Shown here piece after piece: positions 7,698 to 14,979 of a stretch of 64,000 nt of DNA (the first letter of the stretch is position 1; the number at the start of each line of letters is the position of its first letter). Below the pieces are notes generated by a model. It worked only from the letters and a program-made list of their open reading frames with translations, was not told where the DNA came from and did not search any database. A program made the translations under genes and the position numbers. Source of the DNA: Serinicoccus chungangensis (GTDB lineage Bacteria > Actinomycetota > Actinomycetes > Actinomycetales > Dermatophilaceae); contig NZ_LQBL01000028.1 of NCBI RefSeq assembly GCF_001483745.1, positions 62,001 through 126,000 of the forward strand, read 5' to 3'.

Positions 7698-8818
7698 GCG
7701 CCCGCCCCCACCACGGCCGCCACCGCACCCGCGACCCGCTCCAGGTCGCCCGGCGTCAGCGACGGGTGCACCGGCAGGCTGATGACCTCGGCCGCCGCCC
7801 GCGCCGTCTCCGGCAGCTCCCACGCCGGCGCGAACCGCGACAACGACACCAGCTCGTGGTTCGGCGTCGGGTAGTACACGCCCGACCCCACCCCGTGCTC
7901 CTCCCGCAGCGCGGCCACCACCTCGTCCCGCTGGGCGCCGCTCGCACCGTCGATCCGCACCGTGTACTGGTGGTACACGTGCGTGCACCCCGCCCGCACC
8001 GTCGGCACCACCACCCCGGCCACCCCGGCCAGGTGCTCGTCCAACCACGCCGCGTTCGCCTGCCGCGCCTGCGTCCACGCCCCCACCTTCGTCAGCTGCA
8101 CCCGCCCGATCGCCGCGTGGATGTCGGTCATCCGGTTGTTCAACCCGATCACCTCGTTCGCGTACTGCTTCTCCATCCCCTGGTTGCGCAGCAACCGCAC
8201 CCCCCGCGCGATCTCCTCGTCCGCGCACGCCACCATCCCGCCCTCACCCGAGGTCATGTTCTTCGTCGGGTACAGGCTGAACATCCCGAACGACCCGAAG
8301 CCGCCCACCGGCTCCCCCCGGAACGTCGCCCCGTGCGCCTGCGCCGCGTCCTCGAACAGCTGCACCCCCGCCTGCGCGGTCACCGCCCGCAACCCCTCCA
8401 GGTCCGCGGGATGACCGTACAGGTGCACCGGCATCACCGCCGCCGTCCGGTCGCTCAGCACCTCCCGCACCGAGTCCGGGTCCAGGGTGAACGTGTCCGC
8501 GCTGATGTCCGCGAACACCGGCCGCGCCCCCGTCAACGCCACCGCGTTCGCCGTCGCCGCGAAGGTGAACGAGGGCACCACCACCTCGTCCCCCTCCCCG
8601 ATCCCGCACGCCAGCAACCCCAGGTGCAGCCCCGAGGTCCCCGAGTTCACCGCCACGCACGTGCGCCCACCCACCAGCTGGGCCCCGAACTCCCCCTCGA
8701 ACGCCGCCACCTCCGGCCCCTGCGCCACCATCCCCGAGCGCAGCACCCGGTCCACCGCCACCCGCTCGTCCTCCCCGATGAGCGGCTTGGCCGCGGGGAT
8801 CATCGGCTGCTCGGTCAT
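7694..8818 (-). CDS. DegT/DnrJ/EryC1 aminotransferase (WbpE/WlbC-like)
   Basis: This is a 374-residue PLP-dependent sugar aminotransferase. SGTSGLHLGLLA forms the phosphate-binding region, EDAAQAHGA carries the aspartate that contacts the PLP ring nitrogen, and YPTKNMTSGEGG holds the Schiff-base lysine at K186. It would aminate the 3-keto sugar made by the neighbouring dehydrogenase. The ATG is preceded by GGAGGA seven bases upstream. It overlaps the acetyltransferase stop and the dehydrogenase start by 4 bases each, so the three genes form one coupled operon. The family is certain; the exact sugar is not. Confidence 0.88.
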   Translation of the reverse strand: MTEQPMIPAAKPLIGEDERVAVDRVLRSGMVAQGPEVAAFEGEFGAQLVGGRTCVAVNSGTSGLHLGLLACGIGEGDEVVVPSFTFAATANAVALTGARPVFADISADTFTLDPDSVREVLSDRTAAVMPVHLYGHPADLEGLRAVTAQAGVQLFEDAAQAHGATFRGEPVGGFGSFGMFSLYPTKNMTSGEGGMVACADEEIARGVRLLRNQGMEKQYANEVIGLNNRMTDIHAAIGRVQLTKVGAWTQARQANAAWLDEHLAGVAGVVVPTVRAGCTHVYHQYTVRIDGASGAQRDEVVAALREEHGVGSGVYYPTPNHELVSLSRFAPAWELPETARAAAEVISLPVHPSLTPGDLERVAGAVAAVVGAGA

Positions 8819-9429
8819 GACTGTCCTCCGTCGGGCTCGGCGCGGCGCAGTCCGCCGTCGCTCTCTCGGTATGTCGCACTCGTCTGCGGGCAGCGCCACT
8901 CACCCGGGACGCCGGTCGGCTCCAGCGGACGGCCGGCGTGCCCGACCCAGCCGACCTGGCGGGCCGGCACCCCGACGACGAGGGCGTGGTCCGGGACGTC
9001 CTTGGTGACCACGGCCCCGGCGGCCACGGTGGCCCAGGCGCCGACGCGCACCGGCGCCACGCACACGGCGCGGGCCCCCACGGAGGCCCCCTCGCCGATA
9101 CTCACCCCCACCTGCTCCCAGTCGTCGGCCGCCTTGAGGGACCCGTCGGGATTGACCGCGCGGGGGAAGGTGTCGTTGGTGAGGACGGCGGCGGGGCCGA
9201 CGAAGACGCCGCGCCCGAGCTCGGCAGGCTCGTAGACCAGCGCGTAGTTCTGCACCTTGCAGTGGTCGCCCATGCGCACCCCGGTGCCGACGTAGGCGCC
9301 GCGTCCGATGACGCAGCCGGCGCCCAGCACGGCGTCCTCGCGCACCTGGGCGAGGTGCCAGACCGAGGTGCCCTCGCCGATGCTCGCGCTCGGCGCGACG
9401 TCGGCACTGTCGACGATGCGTGTCGTCAC
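8815..9429 (-). CDS. Hexapeptide-repeat acyltransferase (WbpD/WlbB-like)
   Basis: The protein is a left-handed beta-helix acetyltransferase of about 204 residues. Hexapeptide repeats run through IGEGTSVWHLAQV, VLGAGCVIGRGAYVGTGV, GVFVGPAAVLTND and IGEGASVGARAV. ALVVGVPARQVGWVG closes the helix, and a short Cys-containing tail follows. WbpD-type enzymes N-acetylate the new amine. I choose the GTG at 9429, which gives the usual WbpD N terminus (TTRIVDSADVAP). The alternative ATG at 9468 would overlap the divergent gene's start codon. It is first in the operon with the aminotransferase and dehydrogenase. Confidence 0.85.
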   Translation of the reverse strand: MTTRIVDSADVAPSASIGEGTSVWHLAQVREDAVLGAGCVIGRGAYVGTGVRMGDHCKVQNYALVYEPAELGRGVFVGPAAVLTNDTFPRAVNPDGSLKAADDWEQVGVSIGEGASVGARAVCVAPVRVGAWATVAAGAVVTKDVPDHALVVGVPARQVGWVGHAGRPLEPTGVPGEWRCPQTSATYRESDGGLRRAEPDGGQS

Positions 9430-9454
9430 GGGACTCCCATCAGGGGTGGTGAGG

Positions 9455-9460
9455 GACAAT
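9455..9460 (+). promoter_or_regulatory. -10 element GACAAT, leaderless start
   Basis: GACAAT (NANNNT) sits exactly six bases before the ATG at 9467, and no Shine-Dalgarno lies between. Confidence 0.45.
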
Positions 9461-9466
9461 GCACCC

Positions 9467-10150
9467 ATGACTCTAACGCCCGTGCAGGAGGACGCCTGGC
9501 TGGTGATCCCCCTCTACGAGGAGGCCCGGGTCGTCGAGGACGTCCTGCGCGAGGCGCGCGCGGTCTTCCCGCACGTCGTCTGCGTCGACGACGCCTCGCG
9601 AGACCACTCCGCCGAGCGGGCGCGGGCGGCCGGGGCGGTCGTCGTGCAGCACCCGTTCAACCTCGGGCAGGGGGCGGCGCTGCAGACGGGGATGCGCTAC
9701 GTGCTCGAGGCGACGGACGCGGCATACCTCGTCACCTTCGACGCCGACGGCCAGCACCGGCCGCAGGACGCCGCCGAGATGGTGCAGCGGGCCCGGGACG
9801 AGCGCCTCGCGATCGTCTTCGGCTCCCGCTTCCTCGACCGCCGCACCCGTCCCGGGCTGCTGAAGAAGCTCGTGCTCAAGGCGGCCGTCTGGCTGACCAA
9901 CCAGCAGACCGGGATGAAGCTCACCGACGCGCACAACGGCCTGCGGGTCATCCGGCGCGACGCGGCGGTCCGTCTGGACCTGCGGCAGAACCGCATGGCG
10001 CACGCCACCGAGATCGTCCTGCAGCTCGGCCGCACCGGGCTGCCGTGGGCCGAGCACCCGGTGCACGTGCTCTACACCGACTACAGCCGGGCCAAGGGGC
10101 AGTCCCTCATGAACTCGGTCAACATCCTCGTCGACACCATCCTCAAGTAG
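9467..10150 (+). CDS. Glycosyltransferase family 2 (polyprenyl-phosphate sugar synthase-like)
   Basis: This 227-residue GT2 enzyme has VIPLYEEARVV near the N terminus, VCVDDASRD, the nucleotide-sugar motif FDADGQH near residues 91-97 and GSRFLDRR. The length and the downstream DUF2304 membrane protein match the DPM-like synthase plus DUF2304 pairs that load a sugar onto a lipid carrier. That reaction is inferred, because there is no membrane segment in the protein itself. The start is fixed by the leaderless -10 at 9455-9460. It is divergent from the acetyltransferase operon. Confidence 0.82.
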   Translation: MTLTPVQEDAWLVIPLYEEARVVEDVLREARAVFPHVVCVDDASRDHSAERARAAGAVVVQHPFNLGQGAALQTGMRYVLEATDAAYLVTFDADGQHRPQDAAEMVQRARDERLAIVFGSRFLDRRTRPGLLKKLVLKAAVWLTNQQTGMKLTDAHNGLRVIRRDAAVRLDLRQNRMAHATEIVLQLGRTGLPWAEHPVHVLYTDYSRAKGQSLMNSVNILVDTILK

Positions 10151-10222
10151 GTCCGGTGCCGATGCCCGAGACGACGACCACCACCACGACCACCCCGACC
10201 ACCACCGAGCGGAGGCGCTGAC

Positions 10223-10699
10223 GTGCTCGACCAACCCCTCATCAAGCTCGTCCTCCTGCTGAGCGTCGTCGTGGTCACCTCGATGCTCACCCGCTCCACG
10301 GCCGGGGTCCGGCACCAGGCGGTGCGCCGGCTGCTGCTGGTCGGTTTCGTCGTGCTGGCGGCGATCGCCATCCTCTTCCCGCGCGTCCTCACCCAGGTCG
10401 CGCAGCTGCTGGGCGTGGGCCGGGGCGCCGACCTGCTGCTCTACGGCCTCACCGTGGTCTTCCTCGGCTACGTCGCGGCCTCCTACCGCCGGATGCGCGA
10501 GCTCGAGCAGCAGGTCACGACGTTGGCCCGGGAGCTCGCCCTGCGGGCCGCGGTGCACGACACCACGGAGCACGACACCACCGAGCACGACACCCCCGGG
10601 CACGACACCACCCAGCACGGCGCGAGCGGGCACAGCCCCGCGGAGCACGGCGACCCGGACGGCCCACGGGGTCAGAGCTCGCGACGCAGCCCGTCGTAG
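10223..10699 (+). CDS. DUF2304 membrane protein with His-rich tail
   Basis: The protein has 158 residues. Three hydrophobic segments lie at about residues 5-22, 33-52 and 67-85, followed by a short helix (RMRELEQQVTTLARELALR). This is the DUF2304 layout commonly found next to GT2 synthases. The C-terminal 45 residues are a tandem repeat with His every fifth position (HDTTE-like), which could bind metal or be disordered. The GTG start has GGAGG seven bases upstream. Its 3' end overlaps the convergent phosphatase gene by 28 bases. It probably anchors or assists the GT2 upstream. Confidence 0.75.
   Translation: MLDQPLIKLVLLLSVVVVTSMLTRSTAGVRHQAVRRLLLVGFVVLAAIAILFPRVLTQVAQLLGVGRGADLLLYGLTVVFLGYVAASYRRMRELEQQVTTLARELALRAAVHDTTEHDTTEHDTPGHDTTQHGASGHSPAEHGDPDGPRGQSSRRSPS
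10556..10645 (+). repeat. 15-bp coding repeat, CACGACACC-type units
   Basis: Six units of 15 bases starting CAC run from 10556 to 10645 and encode a His every five residues. The first four are close copies and the last two have diverged. Confidence 0.75.
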
Positions 10700-11457
10700 A
10701 CGCCGCGGCCCGCCGTCGCGAGGATGCGCCCCGGCTCGCTGCGGGGGCCGTAGGCCTCGCCCTCGTCCGACCCCACGACCCCGCCGAGCTCGCTGACGAG
10801 CAGGGCGCCGGGGACGTGGTCCCACGGGCGGGTGCCGTGATAGAGCAGGCCCTCGCACTCCCCCTCGGCGAGCTTGGGGTAGTCGATCCCGCAGCTCACC
10901 CAGCTGAGCTCCAGCGGGGCCAGCGGACCGACCTGCTCCCCCACCCGGCGACGGGCGGAGGTCCGCACCCGCCAGCGCGCGGGGTCGGTGCCCGGCTCGA
11001 GCCGCGGCAGGGCCTCCCCGTTGCGGGTGGCGCCTGCGCCGACCTCGGCGACGTAGGCGAGCTCGTGCTGCGGCTGCCAGATCCAGGCGCGCACGGTGCG
11101 CCCGCCCCGGGTCTCGGCGACCATGACGGCGTGGTCCGGGGAGCCGTGGACGAAGTTGCGGGTGCCGTCGACCGGGTCGACGGTGAACGCGTGCTCGGCG
11201 CGCCGGAAGCCGGCCATGCTGCTGGCGTCGTCGGCGAAGGCCTCCTCGCCGAGGATCACCGCGTCCGGGTATGCCGCGGACAGCTCCCGGGTGATGATCA
11301 CCTCGGCCTCCCGGTCGGCGACGGTGACCAGGTCACCGGGGTGGGTCTTGGAGGAGATCTCGTCCTCGTCCAGGGACCGGAACCGCGGGGTGATCACCGC
11401 GTCGGCCACCTCCTGCAGGAGGCGCAGGACGTGGTCGGTGCCCAGGGTGCTCGTCAC
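10672..11457 (-). CDS. Inositol monophosphatase family protein
   Basis: This 261-residue Mg-dependent sugar or inositol phosphatase has all metal-site motifs: ILGEEAF, DPVDGTRNFVHG and, near the C terminus, RPWDHVPGALLVSELGG. It is about 260 residues, normal for the family. The natural substrate cannot be told from the sequence; histidinol phosphate, inositol phosphate and PAP are all possible. The GTG start at 11457 is the first in-frame candidate and has no obvious ribosome-binding site. It converges with the DUF2304 gene. A second, diverged IMPase-family gene lies at 49978-50844. Confidence 0.85.
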   Translation of the reverse strand: MTSTLGTDHVLRLLQEVADAVITPRFRSLDEDEISSKTHPGDLVTVADREAEVIITRELSAAYPDAVILGEEAFADDASSMAGFRRAEHAFTVDPVDGTRNFVHGSPDHAVMVAETRGGRTVRAWIWQPQHELAYVAEVGAGATRNGEALPRLEPGTDPARWRVRTSARRRVGEQVGPLAPLELSWVSCGIDYPKLAEGECEGLLYHGTRPWDHVPGALLVSELGGVVGSDEGEAYGPRSEPGRILATAGRGVYDGLRREL

Positions 11458-11504
11458 GTCACCAGCCTGTCATGACCCGTGGCGCGCCCGTGCGGCGCGG
11501 TCGC

Positions 11505-11852
11505 TCAGCGGGCCGCCTTGACGGCGAGCACCGGGGCGGCCGCCTCGAGGAGCACCTGCTGGGCGGTGGAGCCCAGGATGAGCTTGCCGATCGCGGAGCG
11601 GTGCCGGACGCCGATGACGATGAGCGTGGCGTCCTCCTCGGCGGCGATGTCGAGGAAGTCACCGGCGAGGTCCCGGTCGCGCTCGTCCGGCTCGTGCACC
11701 CGGACCTGCACCCCGTCGGCCGCGACCTGCGGCGTCCCCTCCTGCATCGGCACGACGACGAGGTCCAGGGAGCGGCGCCGCGCCTCGGCCACCGCGGTCT
11801 CCTCGGCGGCCCGTCCCTCCGGCGTGGTCGTCCACGCGAGCACTACGGTCAT
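11505..11852 (-). CDS. Universal stress protein (UspA family)
   Basis: This is a single Usp domain of 115 residues, shorter than the usual 140-150. It starts TVVLAWTTTPEGRAA and ends in the ATP-binding-type stretch LIVIGVRHRSAIGKLILGSTAQ. The usual GxRGxSG loop is changed to GVRHRSAIG, but the G-9x-GST spacing is kept, so nucleotide binding is plausible. It stands alone between the IMPase gene and the divergent tctC promoter. No function beyond stress-related nucleotide binding can be assigned. Confidence 0.8.
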   Translation of the reverse strand: MTVVLAWTTTPEGRAAEETAVAEARRRSLDLVVVPMQEGTPQVAADGVQVRVHEPDERDRDLAGDFLDIAAEEDATLIVIGVRHRSAIGKLILGSTAQQVLLEAAAPVLAVKAAR

Positions 11853-11873
11853 GGCGGTTCCCGTCCTGGTTGC

Positions 11874-11902
11874 TTGTCAGGTGACGTTGCGTCAGTGATA
11901 GT
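11874..11902 (+). promoter_or_regulatory. Sigma-70-type promoter of tctCBA
   Basis: TTGTCA at 11874-11879 (five of six to TTGACA) and GATAGT at 11897-11902 are 17 bases apart. This is one of the best-formed promoters in the window. It lies 28 bases before the tctC ATG. Confidence 0.6.
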
Positions 11903-11930
11903 AGTCGCTGACCACCAGCGAAGGAGCAGG

Positions 11931-12938
11931 ATGAGCGAGGACGCGGCGCGCACGGGCCGGCCACGATGGGCGATGGTCGTGTATGCCGTCGTCGCGGTCC
12001 TGGTGATCGGGTGGGCGTTCACGCTCTCGGCCCGGTCGGCGCAGCAGGGCTCGGACCTGCGCTCCACGCTCACCCTCATCGCCCCGGCGGGAGCCGGCGG
12101 GGGGTGGGACACCTTCACCCGGGAGCAGCAGGCCGCGATGCGGGCCAACGGGATCGTCAACAACGCCACCGTCCTCAACATCCCCGGCGCCGGCGGGACC
12201 ATCGGGCTCGGGACGTTCTCGACGCTGGAGGGCGAGGCCACCAACCTGCTCACCACCGGCACCGTCATGAGCGGCGCCATCGCGCTCAACGACTCCCCCG
12301 TCGCCATGACCGACGTGCGGCCGCTCGCCCGGGTCAGCGAAGAGTACGACATCATCGTCGTCCCCGCGGACTCGCCCTACCAGGACATCGACGACCTCAT
12401 CGCCGACTGGGAGCAGGACCCGGGTGCCTTCCCCTTCACCGGCGGGTCGGCCGGGGGGCTGGACCACCTCATCGTCGCGGACCTGGCCATCCGGGCCGGG
12501 ATCGACCCCACGGAGATCACCTACATCCCCCAGTCGGGGGGAGGCGAGGCCATCCAGGTCATCTCCTCGGGCGACGCCCGGGCGGCGGTCTCGGGCTACA
12601 ACGAGTTCGCCGACCAGATCGAGGCGGGCCGGATGCGCGGCCTCGCGATCGTCTCCCCGGAGCGGGTCGAGGGGATCGACCTGCCCACCCTCATCGAGCA
12701 GGGCTACGACGTCTCGATGACCAACTGGCGCGGCTTCCTCGCCCCCGCCGGCATCACCGACGAGGAGTTCGCCGAGCTGGAGGCGATCGTCACCGAGACG
12801 GCCCAGAGCGAGGAGTGGCAGGAGGCCATGGAGCGCAACCGGTGGTCCGACGTCTTCCTCACCGGACCCGACCTCATCGACTTCATCGAGGAGGACACGC
12901 GCCAGAACGAGGCGCTGGTCGAGGAGCTGGGGCTGTGA
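11931..12938 (+). CDS. tctC: Tripartite tricarboxylate transporter substrate-binding protein TctC
   Basis: This 335-residue periplasmic-type binding protein has an uncleaved N-terminal anchor at about residues 17-37 (VVYAVVAVLVIGWAFTL) rather than a lipobox. The TctC fold is clear: LTLIAPAGAGGGWDTFTRE, NIPGAGGTIGLG, FTGGSAGGLDHLI and YIPQSGGGEAIQ. TctC captures a carboxylate outside the cell for TctAB. The ATG has GGAG seven bases upstream and is served by the promoter at 11874-11902. It overlaps tctB by 4 bases (GTGA). The substrate (citrate or another carboxylate) is unknown. Confidence 0.88.
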   Translation: MSEDAARTGRPRWAMVVYAVVAVLVIGWAFTLSARSAQQGSDLRSTLTLIAPAGAGGGWDTFTREQQAAMRANGIVNNATVLNIPGAGGTIGLGTFSTLEGEATNLLTTGTVMSGAIALNDSPVAMTDVRPLARVSEEYDIIVVPADSPYQDIDDLIADWEQDPGAFPFTGGSAGGLDHLIVADLAIRAGIDPTEITYIPQSGGGEAIQVISSGDARAAVSGYNEFADQIEAGRMRGLAIVSPERVEGIDLPTLIEQGYDVSMTNWRGFLAPAGITDEEFAELEAIVTETAQSEEWQEAMERNRWSDVFLTGPDLIDFIEEDTRQNEALVEELGL

Positions 12939-13432
12939 TCGACGCGGCCTTCTGGCGCGGGCGCTCCGGGCTCGTCGTGCCGGGGCTCCTGGCCGCCTTC
13001 ACGACCTACCTGCTCGTCGGGGTCCTGACGATGGACGTGCCCGAGGGGACCGACTTCCCCGGGCCGCGCTTCTTCCCCCTCATCCTCATCGTCCTGGGCT
13101 ACCTCCTCTCGGCGCTGCTCGTCCTGCACTACCTGCGCCACCCGGAGCCGGTCGACACCGGGGACCAGGACGGCGGCCGGTGGCGCACCTTCACCGACTG
13201 GCGGGCGGTCGCCTGGTGCGTCGGGGGCTTCCTCGTCTTCGCCCTGACCATCGAGCTGCTGGGCTGGATCCTGGCGGCCGCCGTCCTCTTCTGGTGCGTG
13301 GCCCGCGGGATCGGCTCGACGCGGCCGCTCTTCGACGCCTCGCTGGCCCTCTTCGTCTCCTCACTGGTCTACCTAGGGTTCGCGCAGGGGCTGGGCCTCA
13401 ACCTGCCGGCCGGCATCCTCGGGAGGTTCTGA
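12935..13432 (+). CDS. tctB: Tripartite tricarboxylate transporter small membrane subunit TctB
   Basis: The protein has 165 residues and four predicted membrane helices at roughly 10-30, 48-66, 90-110 and 140-158, separated by a hydrophilic loop of about 20 residues. FPGPRFFPLILIVLGYLLSA is the typical TctB entry. TctB is the small permease subunit that partners TctA. The GTG overlaps the tctC stop, and its own stop is one base from the tctA start. This is a complete TctCBA set with no adjacent two-component regulator. Confidence 0.85.
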   Translation: MIDAAFWRGRSGLVVPGLLAAFTTYLLVGVLTMDVPEGTDFPGPRFFPLILIVLGYLLSALLVLHYLRHPEPVDTGDQDGGRWRTFTDWRAVAWCVGGFLVFALTIELLGWILAAAVLFWCVARGIGSTRPLFDASLALFVSSLVYLGFAQGLGLNLPAGILGRF

Positions 13433-13433
13433 C

Positions 13434-14939
13434 GTGGAGTCCCTGTCGCTGCTCATGGAGGGCTTCGCCGGCGCCCTGACCCCGATGAACCTGCTCTGGG
13501 TCGTCGTCGGCTGCCTGCTCGGGACGGCGGTCGGCGTCATGCCCGGTCTGGGCAGCTCCATGGCCGTCGCCCTGCTCCTGCCGATGACCTTCGCCCTGGA
13601 GCCGACCGCGGCCTTCATCATGTTCGCCGGCGTCTACTTCGGTGGCCTCTTCGGCGACTCCACCATGGCCATCCTCATGAACACCCCCGGCCAGGCCTCG
13701 GCCATCGCGTCCACCTTCGAGGGGCACCGCATGGCCAAGGACGGGCGCGCCCCTCAGGCCCTCGCGACGGCCGCCCTGGGCGCCTTCCTCGGCGGGTTCA
13801 GCGCCGCGGTCGTGGTGGTCTTCCTCGCTCCCTCGCTCGCCGACTTCGCGGCGACCTTCGGGTTCGCGGAGTACTTCGCGCTCGCCGTCTTCGCCTTCGT
13901 GGCGACCTCCTCCATCGTGGGCGACTCCGTCGTCAAGGGGGTCGCCGCGCTCGTGGTCGGTCTCGGGATCGCCACCATCGGCATGGACCCGATCTCGGCC
14001 ACCGAGCGCGCGACCCTCGGGGTGCCCGAGCTCTTCGACGGCGTCTCCCTCGTCACCGTGACGGTCGCCGTGCTGGCGCTCGGCGAGGTCTTCCACATCG
14101 CCTCCCGGGTCCGTCGGGACCCCAAGACGGTGGCGATGAAGGCCGGCGGCCGGGCCTGGCTCTCCCGCGCCGAGTTCCGCGAGGCGGGGCCGGCGTGGGC
14201 CCGGGGCACGGCGATCGGCCTGCCCTTCGGCATCATCCCGGTGGGCGGCTCGGAGGTGCCCACCTTCATGGCCTACGACCTGGAGCGCCGCATCGACCGC
14301 AAGCGCCCCCGGCCGATGTTCGGCAAGGGAGCGATCCGCGGCCTGGCGGCCCCCGAGGCGGCGGGCAACGCCACCACCGGCACCGCCATGGGCGCGCTGC
14401 TGGCCCTCGGCCTCCCCGTCTCGGCCACGGCGGCCATCATGCTCGCTGCGTTCCAGCAGTACGGCCTGCAGCCCGGCCCGCTGCTCTTCGACCGGGCACC
14501 GGACCTGGTGTGGTCGTTGCTGGCGAGCTTCTTCGTCGCGCTCGTCGTGCTGCTCATCATCAACCTGCCGTTCGCCCAGCTGTGGGCCAAGTTGCTGCTC
14601 ATCCCCGCTCCGTACCTCTACGGCGGCATCACGATGTTCTGCGGTCTCGGGGTGTATGCCCTGTCCGCCGCGCAGTTCGACCTCTACCTGCTGCTGCTCA
14701 TCGGGGTCGTCGGCTTCGTCATGCGGCGCTACGACGTGCCGCTGGCTCCGCTCATGATCGGCATCGTGCTCGGTCCGCTCGCCGAGAGCTCGCTGCGCGA
14801 GGCGCTGCTGTCCTCGGACGGCGACTACGCGGTGCTGGTCAGCAGCTGGATCACCTGGCTGCTCTACGGCATCCTCGCCGTCGTCCTCGTCGTCACCGTG
14901 CGGGCGAAACTCCGCGCACGTCGGGGCGCCGACGTCTGA
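13434..14939 (+). CDS. tctA: Tripartite tricarboxylate transporter large permease TctA
   Basis: The protein has 501 residues with about a dozen membrane helices. The TctA signature GVMPGLGSSMAVALLLPMTF lies near residues 34-53. A second half-repeat follows around APEAAGNATTGTAMGALLAL. TctA is the translocating subunit and imports the carboxylate bound by TctC using an ion gradient. The GTG start follows the tctB stop directly. The operon ends here. The NhaC-like gene downstream has its own ribosome-binding site and candidate promoter. Confidence 0.9.
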   Translation: MESLSLLMEGFAGALTPMNLLWVVVGCLLGTAVGVMPGLGSSMAVALLLPMTFALEPTAAFIMFAGVYFGGLFGDSTMAILMNTPGQASAIASTFEGHRMAKDGRAPQALATAALGAFLGGFSAAVVVVFLAPSLADFAATFGFAEYFALAVFAFVATSSIVGDSVVKGVAALVVGLGIATIGMDPISATERATLGVPELFDGVSLVTVTVAVLALGEVFHIASRVRRDPKTVAMKAGGRAWLSRAEFREAGPAWARGTAIGLPFGIIPVGGSEVPTFMAYDLERRIDRKRPRPMFGKGAIRGLAAPEAAGNATTGTAMGALLALGLPVSATAAIMLAAFQQYGLQPGPLLFDRAPDLVWSLLASFFVALVVLLIINLPFAQLWAKLLLIPAPYLYGGITMFCGLGVYALSAAQFDLYLLLLIGVVGFVMRRYDVPLAPLMIGIVLGPLAESSLREALLSSDGDYAVLVSSWITWLLYGILAVVLVVTVRAKLRARRGADV

Positions 14940-14946
14940 GCGGGTC

Positions 14947-14952
14947 TACCCT
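14947..14952 (+). promoter_or_regulatory. -10 element TACCCT
   Basis: TACCCT lies between tctA and the NhaC-like gene. A transcript starting near 14959 would include the GAGGAGG ribosome-binding site at 14969-14975. No clear -35 is seen, so readthrough from tctA is also possible. Confidence 0.4.
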
Positions 14953-14979
14953 GAGCACCACCGCCGCTGAGGAGGAACC

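Noticed and set aside
9430-9468. Longer start for the WbpD-like acetyltransferase at ATG 9468
   Set aside because: It would overlap the start codon and -10 of the divergent GT2 gene. The extra 13 residues (GALSLTTPDGSPV) are not part of the family fold.
10162-10221. Small open frame encoding a Thr-rich 19-residue peptide before the DUF2304 gene
   Set aside because: It is a run of ACC/ACG triplets without a ribosome-binding site; more likely low-complexity spacer. It could at most be a leader peptide.
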